A stretch of DNA of 64,000 nt from Cognatishimia activa (GTDB lineage Bacteria > Pseudomonadota > Alphaproteobacteria > Rhodobacterales > Rhodobacteraceae): assembly GCF_026016445.1 (NCBI RefSeq), contig NZ_CP096147.1, positions 1,648,501-1,712,500 on the forward strand, in the 5' to 3' direction. A model generated the notes under the pieces. The model was not told where the DNA came from. It did no database searches and saw only the letters and a program-made list of their open reading frames with translations. Of the stretch, positions 53,481-61,705 are shown one piece after another; within the stretch, counting starts at the first letter, position 1; every line of letters begins with the position of its first letter. The translations under genes were made by a program, and so were the position numbers.

Positions 53481-53795
53481 TTACGCTGGGTCGTTGAAGA
53501 ATGTGCCTTCTTTATAGGCACCTGTGGCTGTGTTTGGTGGCGCAATTGGTGCGCAAACAGGCTTGCCGTAGCGATCCAGTCGAGCGTCCATATAACCCTC
53601 GTTGCCATCATCGATGATCCAGTGATGGCAGCCGTTTGGATCAACCCAGATGCCAGCGACCAGATCAGTCAGTGGCTTGGCGTCATAGCCGCCATCGACG
53701 GTTTTATCTGTGATCTCGCCGCCGCTTTCTTCGCCGAAGCACCCAGCCAATGTGGAGACAGCAGCCAGAGCGACACATAGTTTCAATGCTTTCAT
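53481..53795 (-). CDS. Small lipoprotein with WVDPxGC motif
   Basis: 104 residues with a lipobox LAGC (Cys19) for lipid attachment and outer-membrane or periplasmic location. The mature part contains the block GIWVDPNGCHHWIIDDGNEG (about residues 48-67) followed by YMDARLDRYGKPVC. The same block occurs in the OmpA-domain protein encoded just upstream. No family recognised. GGGGGA ribosome site; 12 bases after the upstream stop, so the two form an operon ending at the strong terminator. Confidence 0.75.
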   Translation of the reverse strand: MKALKLCVALAAVSTLAGCFGEESGGEITDKTVDGGYDAKPLTDLVAGIWVDPNGCHHWIIDDGNEGYMDARLDRYGKPVCAPIAPPNTATGAYKEGTFFNDPA

Positions 53796-53807
53796 GACCC
53801 GTCCCCC

Positions 53808-54380
53808 TTAGCGGATGCACATGATTTCAACACGGCGGTTTTCAGCCCGGCCCGCAGATGAACGGTTGCTTGCGCGTGGCATGCGCTCGCCGTAGGCCCG
53901 GACGTCAGCAATATCAGCGCCAGCGGATTGGCCTACCTTGGCCACAGCGGTCGCGCGACGGAAGCTTAGGGCCATATTGGCCTCATCGCTGCCGCGGCTA
54001 TCTGTGTGCCCCATGACGATGTAATACTGTGCGCCTGCGGTCTGGAAGAACTGCTTGATCTGCGCACGTCCGGAAGCGCTTAGCGCAGAGCTGCCGGATT
54101 TGAAGAATTGGTCAGAGCTCAGCTCGCCGCACATATTGCCTTCACGACAAACAGGCAGACCCTGTCGTGTCAGATGCGGGCTCATATAGCCCTCAGCACC
54201 GTCATCCATGACCCAATGCTCACAGCCATCTGGGTCAACCCAGATACCCGGCGTATAATCCTGCGCACGCACTGTTTTGGTTTGTGAGATTGCCGCGCTG
54301 CTAAATGCTGTGGCGGCCATGGCTGCGATCATGGCCCCTCCCAACAGCTTGCGCGCGGTTGCATTCAATGTAACTGCCAC
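53808..54380 (-). CDS. OmpA-family peptidoglycan-binding protein with WVDPxGC motif
   Basis: 190 residues from a GTG after GAGGG. Signal peptide (GGAMIAAMAATAFSSAAIS), then the block GIWVDPDGCEHWVMDDGAEG (about residues 45-64, shared with the adjacent lipoprotein), and an OmpA C-terminal domain: FFKSGSSALSASGRAQIKQF, YIVMGHTDSRGSDEANMALS and GERMPRASNRSSAGRAENRR, the peptidoglycan-diaminopimelate binding pocket. It likely anchors the envelope and presents the shared block in the periplasm or on the surface. Confidence 0.85.
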   Translation of the reverse strand: MAVTLNATARKLLGGAMIAAMAATAFSSAAISQTKTVRAQDYTPGIWVDPDGCEHWVMDDGAEGYMSPHLTRQGLPVCREGNMCGELSSDQFFKSGSSALSASGRAQIKQFFQTAGAQYYIVMGHTDSRGSDEANMALSFRRATAVAKVGQSAGADIADVRAYGERMPRASNRSSAGRAENRRVEIMCIR

Positions 54381-54512
54381 GATCTTACCCTCTGCTTGCC
54401 CCGTATCCCCCGTTTATTTGAATCGGCACGGGTATTCGAAGTCCTGTAATAAAGGTACTCTAGCAAATTTTTGGCCTATGTGAAGGAATAATACTAGATG
54501 TGGTGGTCACAA

Positions 54513-55415
54513 CTAGGATTGTGAGCTTTGTTGCAACAACTCTTGGCTCAACACATCATAGACGAGCCGAATGCGCATATTGGTATTTAGATCCCTATGG
54601 GTTGTAAGCCAAACCGGCATCTCTCCAAGGGGAACTTGAGGCAGAACGCACTGAAATTCAGCAAACCTAATGGCGTATTCTTTTGGCAGTATGGCGATGC
54701 CTAATCCTCGCCGCGCCAATTCAAAATAGGACACCCCGTCCATCGTGGTGATTTTGAAATTGGTCGCATCAACGGAAATGCCCAGCGCTTTAAACTGTGG
54801 AATGAACCGCTCGGCGCTTTCATAGCCCACGAAATCGGCCTGCGAGAGATCAGCCGGGGATTCGACTGGGCCAAGCGTGCCTAGATAAGCTTTGGTGCCG
54901 TAAAAGTACGGAGACAGGTTGCCAAGCTTCTTGGCGATCAGTTCAGGCTGCTCGGGTCTGATATGGCGCACGGCAATGTCTGCTTCGCGTCTTAACAGAT
55001 CACTGACATCATTGGAGGCCCTTAGATCGACATGAATGTCTGGGTATTTCTCTCGAATAATCGCGATGATGTCGGGCATGATATAGGCAGCCATGGCGTC
55101 ACTGCAGGATATTCGCACAGTGCCCGAAACGGATTCAGACTGCCCGCTCGCCACGAATGCGATACGCATTGCCGCCTCTGCCATCTGACGGACATCTTCT
55201 AGCAAGGCCGTGCCCGCCTCGGTCAGCTCCATGCGACGTGTTCCACGCAGAAACAACGTCAGCCCCAAATCCTCCTCAAAACCTCCGATTTGTCGACTGA
55301 GCGTCGGCTGGGTCAATTTCAGCTTTCGTGCTGCGCCAGAGAGGGACCCCTCTTCGACAACCGCCAAGAACGCACGCACATGGTTCCAGTCATATAAAAG
55401 CGCATCCCATTTCAT
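54513..55415 (-). CDS. LysR-family transcriptional regulator
   Basis: 300 residues. N-terminal winged helix with the LysR hallmark NHVRAFLAVVEEGSLSGAAR and LTQPTLSRQIGGFEEDLG, then a periplasmic-binding-like effector domain with GTVRISCSDAMAAYIMPDII. It is divergent to the membrane protein/methyltransferase operon, the usual arrangement for a LysR protein and its target. A 12-bp perfect inverted repeat overlaps its own start codon and the target promoter, supporting autoregulation. Confidence 0.93.
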   Translation of the reverse strand: MKWDALLYDWNHVRAFLAVVEEGSLSGAARKLKLTQPTLSRQIGGFEEDLGLTLFLRGTRRMELTEAGTALLEDVRQMAEAAMRIAFVASGQSESVSGTVRISCSDAMAAYIMPDIIAIIREKYPDIHVDLRASNDVSDLLRREADIAVRHIRPEQPELIAKKLGNLSPYFYGTKAYLGTLGPVESPADLSQADFVGYESAERFIPQFKALGISVDATNFKITTMDGVSYFELARRGLGIAILPKEYAIRFAEFQCVLPQVPLGEMPVWLTTHRDLNTNMRIRLVYDVLSQELLQQSSQS

Positions 55416-55473
55416 CTATAGACGCATACCTTTCATGTAGAAATATAGAATTCCATTCCAATATAGATGAAAT
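55409..55473. promoter_or_regulatory. 12-bp perfect inverted repeat in the lysR divergent promoter
   Basis: ATTTCATCTATA (55409-55420) and TATAGATGAAAT (55462-55473) are exact reverse complements, 41 bases apart. The left arm covers the lysR start codon region (55413-55415) and the right arm lies 34 bases before the start of the target operon. This fits two half-sites of a LysR protein that loops or bends the promoter. Confidence 0.55.
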
Positions 55474-55506
55474 AAATGTGTGGCGAAACTCAATTAGGAG
55501 CCCCCA

Positions 55507-55935
55507 ATGCTGTCGCCACATTCCCAAGAGAACAAAGGATCGTTGCTTGCGATGCTTTGGGTCTTTGCCACATTCAATATCCTTTTCCGGGACATTCACG
55601 AGTTGACCACCGCGAGCGCCCTCGCAGAAATTTCGTCGGGATATCTGAATGGAAATCCTGTTACCGAGGAGGTCTTGTTTGCAGGCTCATTCGGTGTGGT
55701 GCTGTATCTTTTGGCCATCCCCGCCTCATTCGCCCTACCCAATCGTGCGGCGCGCATCCTTAACATGATCTTTCCGGTCTTGGCCACTATCGGTGTTTAT
55801 TTAGGTCAACCAAGTGATCCAGATGACTTTGTTTTCGCAACTGTCGAGATCTTTACCTTCGGCCTCATCTTTTGGATTGCCTCACGCTGGCGGGTTACTG
55901 AACCCATGTCCAAAAATGAGGCAAGCCATGTCTGA
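55507..55935 (+). CDS. Small integral membrane protein, DUF6326-like
   Basis: 142 residues with four hydrophobic helices (about 13-30, 60-78, 85-102, 112-130), no signal peptide. I associate the opening MLWVFATFNILFRDIHELTT and the general layout with the DUF6326 membrane family; the assignment is tentative. AGGAG ribosome site. First gene of the LysR-controlled pair: its stop overlaps the next start by eight bases. Confidence 0.6.
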   Translation: MLSPHSQENKGSLLAMLWVFATFNILFRDIHELTTASALAEISSGYLNGNPVTEEVLFAGSFGVVLYLLAIPASFALPNRAARILNMIFPVLATIGVYLGQPSDPDDFVFATVEIFTFGLIFWIASRWRVTEPMSKNEASHV

Positions 55936-56656
55936 GCCCACCTCCTACTATCGCGCCGCTAAGACATGGTTCGATATTGGCGCGCTTCGCATTGGCAGTT
56001 GGGAGATAAGTCTCAGGCGTCATGCTTGGGAAGACCATCGTCTCAAAGAGTTTTACGATCGTGCAGCCACATCATGGACCCGAAAAACCCAACGGCTGGG
56101 ACTTGATGATGCCTATGGCACACTTACGGCAGCCGTATCGACCCAGACGATCGATCACCCCATGAAAGTGCTTGATATTGGAATTGGCACTGGGGTGTTG
56201 TCTTCGGCTCTTTTGCGAACCCTAGGTCGGGACATTGATTTAACCGGCGTCGATATTTCACCCTCAATGCTTGAAGTTGCTGAAGATCGCTTAAGCAGTA
56301 AGTGTGCTGCCTTACGTCTGTTGCAATCTGATGCCTGCGACCTGCCCTTTGCAGATAATAGCTTTGATCTAATTGTCTGCGGACATGTTGTTGAGCATCT
56401 TTGCGAGCCTTCTGATGCATTGCGAGAAATGTTGCGCGTGCTCCGGCCGGGTGGACAACTGCTGATTTGCATCACGAGAAACACAATTGCAGGCGCCGCG
56501 ATTCAATTGATGTGGCGCACCCAGCGCGCCTCGCCGAAGACGGCAGCGGGCTGGCTCGCGACCTCGGGCTTTGAGCGTATCGAAATCATCGAGCTACCAA
56601 AACACACGGCCACGTCGCGGTTAAGCTGTGGCTATAGCGCGTTCAAGCTGCGCTAA
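55928..56656 (+). CDS. Class I SAM-dependent methyltransferase
   Basis: 242 residues from the ATG at 55928 (a longer in-frame start lies inside the previous gene). Motif I VLDIGIGTGVLSSALLRTLG, then LTGVDISPSMLEVAEDRL, the acidic loop LLQSDACDLPFADNSFDLIV and the later motif LREMLRVLRPGGQLLICI are all standard. Typical of Methyltransf_11/UbiE-like enzymes acting on small molecules or lipids; substrate unknown. Cotranscribed with the membrane protein before it and probably under the divergent LysR protein. Confidence 0.86.
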   Translation: MSEPTSYYRAAKTWFDIGALRIGSWEISLRRHAWEDHRLKEFYDRAATSWTRKTQRLGLDDAYGTLTAAVSTQTIDHPMKVLDIGIGTGVLSSALLRTLGRDIDLTGVDISPSMLEVAEDRLSSKCAALRLLQSDACDLPFADNSFDLIVCGHVVEHLCEPSDALREMLRVLRPGGQLLICITRNTIAGAAIQLMWRTQRASPKTAAGWLATSGFERIEIIELPKHTATSRLSCGYSAFKLR

Positions 56657-56665
56657 GTCTGCTGC

Positions 56666-57988
56666 TTAAATCGCAACGCCTTTCAGCGAGTTGGTACCGC
56701 TTTCCACGATTTTCACCTTGCGAATATCACCAATCGCGGCGCCAGAACCGGCGACGTGCACGGCGTGCAGATAGTCGGATTTTCCCACCATCTGATCTTC
56801 CAAGCGACCCTCTTTTTCAAAGAGCACTGACACTTCACGCCCCACCATAGCGTCTTGCAACTCTTTTTGTTGCTCAGACAGCAGCGCTTGAAGGCGTTGC
56901 AAACGGTCGCTCGCTTCAGCTTCATCCACCAATGGGCGTTCGGCAGCCGGGGTGCCCGGACGCGTGGAATATTTGAATGAATAGGCCTGCCCGTATTTGA
57001 CCTCTTTGATCAAATCCATGGTGGCTTGGAAATCTTCCTCGGTCTCTTCCGGGAAACCGACAATGAAGTCACCAGAGAGCAGCAAGTCAGGGCGCGCCGC
57101 GCGGATACGCTCGATCAGGCGGATATAGCTTTCCGCTGTGTGGCTGCGGTTCATGCGCTTAAGGATCTTGTCGCTGCCAGACTGCACAGGTAGGTGCAGA
57201 TACGGCATCAGCTTTTTGCATTCGCCATGGGCAGCAATCAGATCGTCCTGCATGTCATTCGGGTGGCTGGTGGTGAAGCGGATGCGCTCAAGCCCGTCGA
57301 CCTTGTCGAGCTCCCAGATCAAATCAGCCAAAGACATTGTGCCGCCCTTCAGGCCTTCGCCATGATAGGCATTCACGTTCTGACCGAGCAGCGTGATCTC
57401 GCGCACGCCACGTTCAACCAAATCCTGCGCCTCAGAAATGACGCGGGATGCTGGGCGAGAGACCTCTGCCCCGCGGGTGTAAGGCACCACACAGAAGGCG
57501 CAGAATTTATCGCAACCTTCTTGGACAGTCAGGAATGCCGCTGGTGCGCGTTTGGCTTTGGAGCGACCTTTGAGTTTCTCAAATTTATCTTCTTCCGGGA
57601 AATCCGTATCCAGCGCCTTTTCACCAGCGCGGGTCTTTTCTTCCATCTCTGGCAGACGGTGATAGGCCTGCGGGCCCACAACCAGATCAACCATCGGCTG
57701 GCGGCGCATAATCTCCTGGCCTTCTGCCTGAGCCACACAGCCCGCCACACCGATCTTCAGGTCAGGCTTTTCAGCTTTCAGGCCCTTGAAACGCCCAAGT
57801 TCGGAATAGACTTTCTCTGCCGCTTTCTCACGAATATGGCAGGTATTCAGCAGGATCATATCCGCGTCATCTGGCGTATCCGTGGTCTCATATCCTGCCC
57901 CACCCATGGCTTCCGCCATGCGTTCACTGTCATAGACATTCATCTGACAGCCATAAGTCTTGATGAACAATTTCTTTGGATCGGACAT
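56666..57988 (-). CDS. miaB: tRNA-2-methylthio-N6-dimethylallyladenosine synthase
   Basis: 440 residues from the ATG at 57988. Radical-SAM methylthiotransferase acting at A37. N-terminal UPF0004 domain with [19 protein letters not shown] (first cluster Cys) and [11 protein letters not shown], radical SAM cluster [29 protein letters not shown] and a C-terminal TRAM domain (about 380-440). All cluster cysteines are present. Standalone gene here, convergent with the methyltransferase gene with a nine-base gap. Confidence 0.96.
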   Translation of the reverse strand: MSDPKKLFIKTYGCQMNVYDSERMAEAMGGAGYETTDTPDDADMILLNTCHIREKAAEKVYSELGRFKGLKAEKPDLKIGVAGCVAQAEGQEIMRRQPMVDLVVGPQAYHRLPEMEEKTRAGEKALDTDFPEEDKFEKLKGRSKAKRAPAAFLTVQEGCDKFCAFCVVPYTRGAEVSRPASRVISEAQDLVERGVREITLLGQNVNAYHGEGLKGGTMSLADLIWELDKVDGLERIRFTTSHPNDMQDDLIAAHGECKKLMPYLHLPVQSGSDKILKRMNRSHTAESYIRLIERIRAARPDLLLSGDFIVGFPEETEEDFQATMDLIKEVKYGQAYSFKYSTRPGTPAAERPLVDEAEASDRLQRLQALLSEQQKELQDAMVGREVSVLFEKEGRLEDQMVGKSDYLHAVHVAGSGAAIGDIRKVKIVESGTNSLKGVAI

Positions 57989-58104
57989 GAGAGATACTCG
58001 CGGTTTCAAGGCGCTTCCGTATATCAGTTTCACACTGGCTTGCAATGCACGTCAAATTAACCGAATTTAACATCAACTAAGAGCAGACAAACAAAAGCAG
58101 GCCC

Positions 58105-58974
58105 ATGCGTTTCACCTCATTTGATGACCTTGTGTCCAAAGATAAGGCCCTGATTAAAAAGGGACCATTGGCGCTGATTTTTGTGGAAGATCAGGTCGAA
58201 ATCGACACCACACTGCGCCACCATGTAGATTTGGGCTTTAGCCAGGTGATCGCATTTATGCCTGCAGCCTTCAAAATGGCCTATGACGTCAGCGAAGATG
58301 TCATCCGCGTGGATTGCGAAAAGACCACCGGGCAGGACATGATCGATATGGTCAACAAGGTCGCCCGGCAGGTACCAGGGCAATGGCTTTATTACTGCTT
58401 TAACGCTGAATACCTGCTCTTCCCTTTCTGTGAGACACGCACCATTGGCGAGATGCTGGCCTTCCACGCCGAAGAGCGCCGCAGTGCTATGCTGAGCTAT
58501 GTGATTGATCTTTACGCGGACAATCTCTGGGAACACCCCAATGCGGTGTCCATCGAAAGCGCTTTGATGGACAAGACCGGCTATTACGCCCTCTCCCGTC
58601 ATGACAAAGAAAACCACAACCACCCGAAAGAACGTCAGTTGAATTTCTATGGTGGTCTGCGTTGGCGCTATGAAGAGCATATTCCGCAGGTTCGTCGCAA
58701 GATCGACCGGATCTCCATTTTCCGCGCCACGGAAGGTGTGGATTTGAGGTCTGACTTCACCATGTCAGATGAGGAAATGAACACATTCAGCTGTGAATGG
58801 CACAACAACATCACCGCATCTGTCTGTTCCTTCCGCACGGCGAAGGCTCTGAAAACCAATCCGGGTAGCACCTTTGATATTCCTAGTTTCAAATGGCACA
58901 ACTCCGTACCCTTTGAATGGCATTCCCGTCAGCTCTTGGATTTGGGCCTGATGGAACCGGGTCAGTGGTTCTAA
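58105..58974 (+). CDS. Conserved protein, possible glycosyltransferase-2-like relative
   Basis: 289 residues, cytoplasmic. The region VIAFMPAAFKMAYD, then WLYYCFNAEYLLFPFCETRT (about 114-133) resembles the GT2/GT92 segment where active enzymes show DxDEFLxxP; here the Asp residues are replaced (FNAEYLLFP), so catalysis is doubtful. The C terminus is Trp/His-rich (EWHNNIT, FKWHNSVPFEWH), a pattern I do not recognise. It may be a degenerate transferase or a different enzyme. Weak ribosome site. Ends in a clear bidirectional terminator. Confidence 0.55.
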   Translation: MRFTSFDDLVSKDKALIKKGPLALIFVEDQVEIDTTLRHHVDLGFSQVIAFMPAAFKMAYDVSEDVIRVDCEKTTGQDMIDMVNKVARQVPGQWLYYCFNAEYLLFPFCETRTIGEMLAFHAEERRSAMLSYVIDLYADNLWEHPNAVSIESALMDKTGYYALSRHDKENHNHPKERQLNFYGGLRWRYEEHIPQVRRKIDRISIFRATEGVDLRSDFTMSDEEMNTFSCEWHNNITASVCSFRTAKALKTNPGSTFDIPSFKWHNSVPFEWHSRQLLDLGLMEPGQWF

Positions 58975-58996
58975 ACCCTTTTTATTGACTCCAATA

Positions 58997-59021
58997 AAAA
59001 ACCCGCCGATTGGCGGGTTTT
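58997..59021. terminator. Bidirectional intrinsic terminator
   Basis: AAAACCCGCC (58998-59007) pairs perfectly with GGCGGGTTTT (59012-59021) around GATT; A/T runs on both sides fit termination of both convergent genes (58105-58974 and 59044-60261). Confidence 0.9.
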
Positions 59022-59043
59022 CCGTTTCTTATGATCCGTAAGA

Positions 59044-60261
59044 TCAGTGCACTGTTTCGATCTTGTCGAAGTCGAGTGTGTTCTCTTCCGGAGAGGCCTT
59101 GATGCTCATGACATCAGGACGCTTACGCAGTGCGATGTAGAGGATACAGGCCACGTAAATGCCAACCACAATCGCGCCGACCCATTGAATCTGCAGCCAC
59201 TGGCTTTGGAAGGCCAATGTTAGACCAAAAAGGATCGCAACGTTCATGGCGATATATGGCACGCGACCAAGGCGTTTCACGGTCAGAGACAGGTTGTCCG
59301 AATAGAGGCGGATCAAACTGTCCAGAGAGTTCACCACGAAGGTGATACCGACAACGATCATGCAGAAGTTCACGAGACCAGAGGTATCGATGCCATTCTG
59401 GTAGTAGAAATACAGAACAGAGAACCAGATCGCCAAAGGAATGGATGGGATCACCAGGAGTGCGACAAGAAGAGTCTGCGTTCTGAGACCACCCACGAAG
59501 CGAGAGGTAAACTGACCAATCATAATCGACCAGGCAAACCACCAGAAGAGATAGAACTCATGGTAGTCATTGATCGGCGCTGCAAAGCGATGGATGTTGC
59601 CAAAGTAACCGCTTGCCAGCTCTCCGAGGTTGCCGAAAAGACCGCCAAAACCCATCTTTGCGTAGAGCCACATGAAGATAACAAGACCGGCAAAGAGAAA
59701 GCTGGATGCAAGGCTGAGGATACGAACGTATTTAATATCCGTACTTGAATAGGCTGCTGCGAGAATTGTCAGGAAAACAATCACATAGAAGGCAGGCACA
59801 ACAGTTTCACCATCGCCAATTTCAGGAATGTAGAACGGCAGGTAGATCAGGAAGAGGCTTGCTGTGAAGGCACAGGTACCAATGATCACGATGTTGTTCA
59901 CAATCCGCACAATAGGAATTTCAAAGAACTTCACCTTTGGTTCCACAACACAGAAGTAGAAACTGGTCAGGAAGTAGAAGCTCCAGATCAAAAAGCCCCA
60001 GAACCCAAATTCAATCGAAAGCGGGTTTGTGAATGCGTATTCTGCGTTCTCAGGATCCGCATAAACCGGGAATTCCCCAAGCGGAAACATGATCAATCCA
60101 ACGTCTAAGCCGGATGTGAACAGGATAGCGATGAATGTGAAAAGCGGCACAGGAGTGACGCCAATTGCTTTGACATTCCACCATTTCACCACACAGAACG
60201 CGACCATTACCAAGGCCATGATGATGCCAAAGGTAATGATGACTGACAGAAGACTTGCCAT
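59044..60261 (-). CDS. BCCT-type secondary transporter, shortened variant
   Basis: 405 residues with about 10-11 predicted membrane helices. The betaine-choline-carnitine transporter core is recognisable from the helix 8 signature FWWFAWSIMIGQFTSRFVGG and from the preceding loop and following IPSIPLAIWFSVLYFYYQNG. Typical BCCT proteins are 500-700 residues, so this one lacks most of the hydrophilic ends and perhaps part of the usual 12-helix set. Likely imports an osmolyte such as betaine or a DMSP-like compound; substrate and completeness need testing. GGAGGG ribosome site. Confidence 0.75.
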   Translation of the reverse strand: MASLLSVIITFGIIMALVMVAFCVVKWWNVKAIGVTPVPLFTFIAILFTSGLDVGLIMFPLGEFPVYADPENAEYAFTNPLSIEFGFWGFLIWSFYFLTSFYFCVVEPKVKFFEIPIVRIVNNIVIIGTCAFTASLFLIYLPFYIPEIGDGETVVPAFYVIVFLTILAAAYSSTDIKYVRILSLASSFLFAGLVIFMWLYAKMGFGGLFGNLGELASGYFGNIHRFAAPINDYHEFYLFWWFAWSIMIGQFTSRFVGGLRTQTLLVALLVIPSIPLAIWFSVLYFYYQNGIDTSGLVNFCMIVVGITFVVNSLDSLIRLYSDNLSLTVKRLGRVPYIAMNVAILFGLTLAFQSQWLQIQWVGAIVVGIYVACILYIALRKRPDVMSIKASPEENTLDFDKIETVH

Positions 60262-60416
60262 TTTGTCCCTCCATTTTGTTAGGCTCGCTTGGTTGCGAGC
60301 GCGTTATAGCGAACGGGAGCAAGCAGCGCTCGCCTAGGTCCGCGTATTTCGGACGCCGTCGCGCACGGCTCCCAAAATTCTGTTGTTGGCCCTACCCCAA
60401 CAATAAGGGCCTTTGG

Positions 60417-60442
60417 CCAAAAAAAAGAGGCCCATAGGCCTC
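60417..60442 (-). terminator. Intrinsic terminator of irr
   Basis: On the minus strand GAGGCC (plus-strand 60442-60437) pairs with GGCCTC (60432-60427) around TATG and is followed by eight T. It ends the irr transcript 17 bases after its stop. Confidence 0.85.
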
Positions 60443-60458
60443 CATCATTTCTATTGGA

Positions 60459-60875
60459 TCACTTGCGACGCAAACGAATAACAACGTCCACTTTAGAAAT
60501 CTCCGCCCCTTCAGGTGCCTCAGGCAAGGACATGATTTTCAATTGCTCCGCCGGTGCGTCAGTGAGCGCCCGTTCATCCTCCCAGAAGAAATGCGGGTGA
60601 TCATGGGTATTGGTATCAAAATAGCTCTTCGATCCATCGACAGTGATTTCCTGCATAAGACCCGCGTCACAAAACGCCCGAAGAGTGTTGTAGACGGTCG
60701 CCAGAGAAACGCTATCTCCGTGGTCTTTGACCTTGGCAAACAGGCTTTCTGCGGTGACGTGACGGTCCTTGCCATCGCCAACCAACAGAGCTGCGAGTGC
60801 AACACGCTGACGTGTTGGGCGCACTCCGCCATCGGTCAACCATTGGGTGCCAATCTGAACTGGGTTGATATTCAT
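60459..60875 (-). CDS. irr: Iron response regulator Irr (Fur family)
   Basis: 138 residues, Irr size. Winged helix with VRPTRQRVALAALLVGDGKD and SVSLATVYNTLRAFCDAGLM, then the Fur dimerisation domain with the metal/regulatory region DTNTHDHPHFFWEDE. Rhodobacteraceae Irr proteins lack the N-terminal heme motif of Bradyrhizobium Irr, and none is visible here. It senses iron and heme status. Divergent from the fabA-fabB-fabI genes, the usual position in this family, so it may control them or share their promoter region. Confidence 0.92.
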   Translation of the reverse strand: MNINPVQIGTQWLTDGGVRPTRQRVALAALLVGDGKDRHVTAESLFAKVKDHGDSVSLATVYNTLRAFCDAGLMQEITVDGSKSYFDTNTHDHPHFFWEDERALTDAPAEQLKIMSLPEAPEGAEISKVDVVIRLRRK

Positions 60876-61051
60876 CTGCCTGGACCTGTCATCTATTCCG
60901 GTAAGTCTATGGTTTCACCGGCGCGAATTCAATTGAAAATCATTTGCAGTTGAAATCCCGATTTTCACCAGATCATCCCCTGCCCTTGCACCCGCTGCAA
61001 AGCCAGTGATACAGGAAGAAAACGACAGAATTACAAAGGGGACATGCCTGT

Positions 61052-61561
61052 ATGGCCGATTTTCCAACCAGCTTCGACAAAGAGGATCTTCTGAAATGCG
61101 CCCGTGGCGAATTATTCGGCCCCGGTAACGCGCAATTGCCGGCTCCTCCGATGTTGATGATGGACCGCATCACTGAAATCTCCGGTGACGGCGGCGCGCA
61201 CGGCAAAGGCCATGTTCTGGCGGAATTCGACATCACCCCTGATCTTTGGTTCTTTGAATGCCACTTCCCAGGCAACCCGATCATGCCGGGCTGTCTTGGC
61301 CTTGATGGCCTGTGGCAGCTGACCGGTTTCAACCTCGGCTGGCGCGGTTGGCAAGGCCGCGGCTACGCGCTGGGTGTGGGCGAAGTGAAGTTGAAAGGCA
61401 TGGTACGCCCGGAAAGCAAACTGCTGACCTATGAAATCGACTTCACCAAGGCTGTTCAAACCCGTCGCCTGACCATGGGTGTTGCTGATGGCATCGTAAA
61501 AATCGATGGCGAAGTGGCCTATGAAGTCAAAGACATGAAGGTTGCGTTGTCTGAGGCGTAA
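61052..61561 (+). CDS. fabA: 3-hydroxydecanoyl-[ACP] dehydratase/isomerase FabA
   Basis: 169 residues. Introduces the cis double bond at C10 for anaerobic unsaturated fatty acid synthesis. Hot-dog fold with the catalytic His and neighbouring Asp in [20 protein letters not shown], and [14 protein letters not shown] before it. First gene of fabA-fabB-fabI, with its own terminator before fabB. AAGGGG ribosome site. Confidence 0.97.
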   Translation: MADFPTSFDKEDLLKCARGELFGPGNAQLPAPPMLMMDRITEISGDGGAHGKGHVLAEFDITPDLWFFECHFPGNPIMPGCLGLDGLWQLTGFNLGWRGWQGRGYALGVGEVKLKGMVRPESKLLTYEIDFTKAVQTRRLTMGVADGIVKIDGEVAYEVKDMKVALSEA

Positions 61562-61580
61562 GCCCGGATAAACCCAATTG

Positions 61581-61607
61581 AAAGGCCGCCTTCTGGTGGC
61601 CTTTTTT
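61581..61607 (+). terminator. Intrinsic terminator of fabA
   Basis: AAAGGCCGCC (61581-61590) pairs with GGTGGCCTTT (61595-61604, one G-U pair) around TTCT and is followed by T. It lies 20 bases after the fabA stop. Confidence 0.82.
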
Positions 61608-61705
61608 AGTTCTATAGACCTTTCTATCAAGGCATTCGGCCTCCAAGCCTTGCCGCTCCCTCGCGGTTGTCCTAAACAAGTTTCAAATAACAAAGGAGTG
61701 CACGT

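Noticed and set aside
60876..61051. Fur/Irr box near TTGAAAATCATTTGCA in the irr-fabA gap
   Set aside because: Only partly similar to known iron-box consensus and not a convincing dyad; a footprint would be needed.
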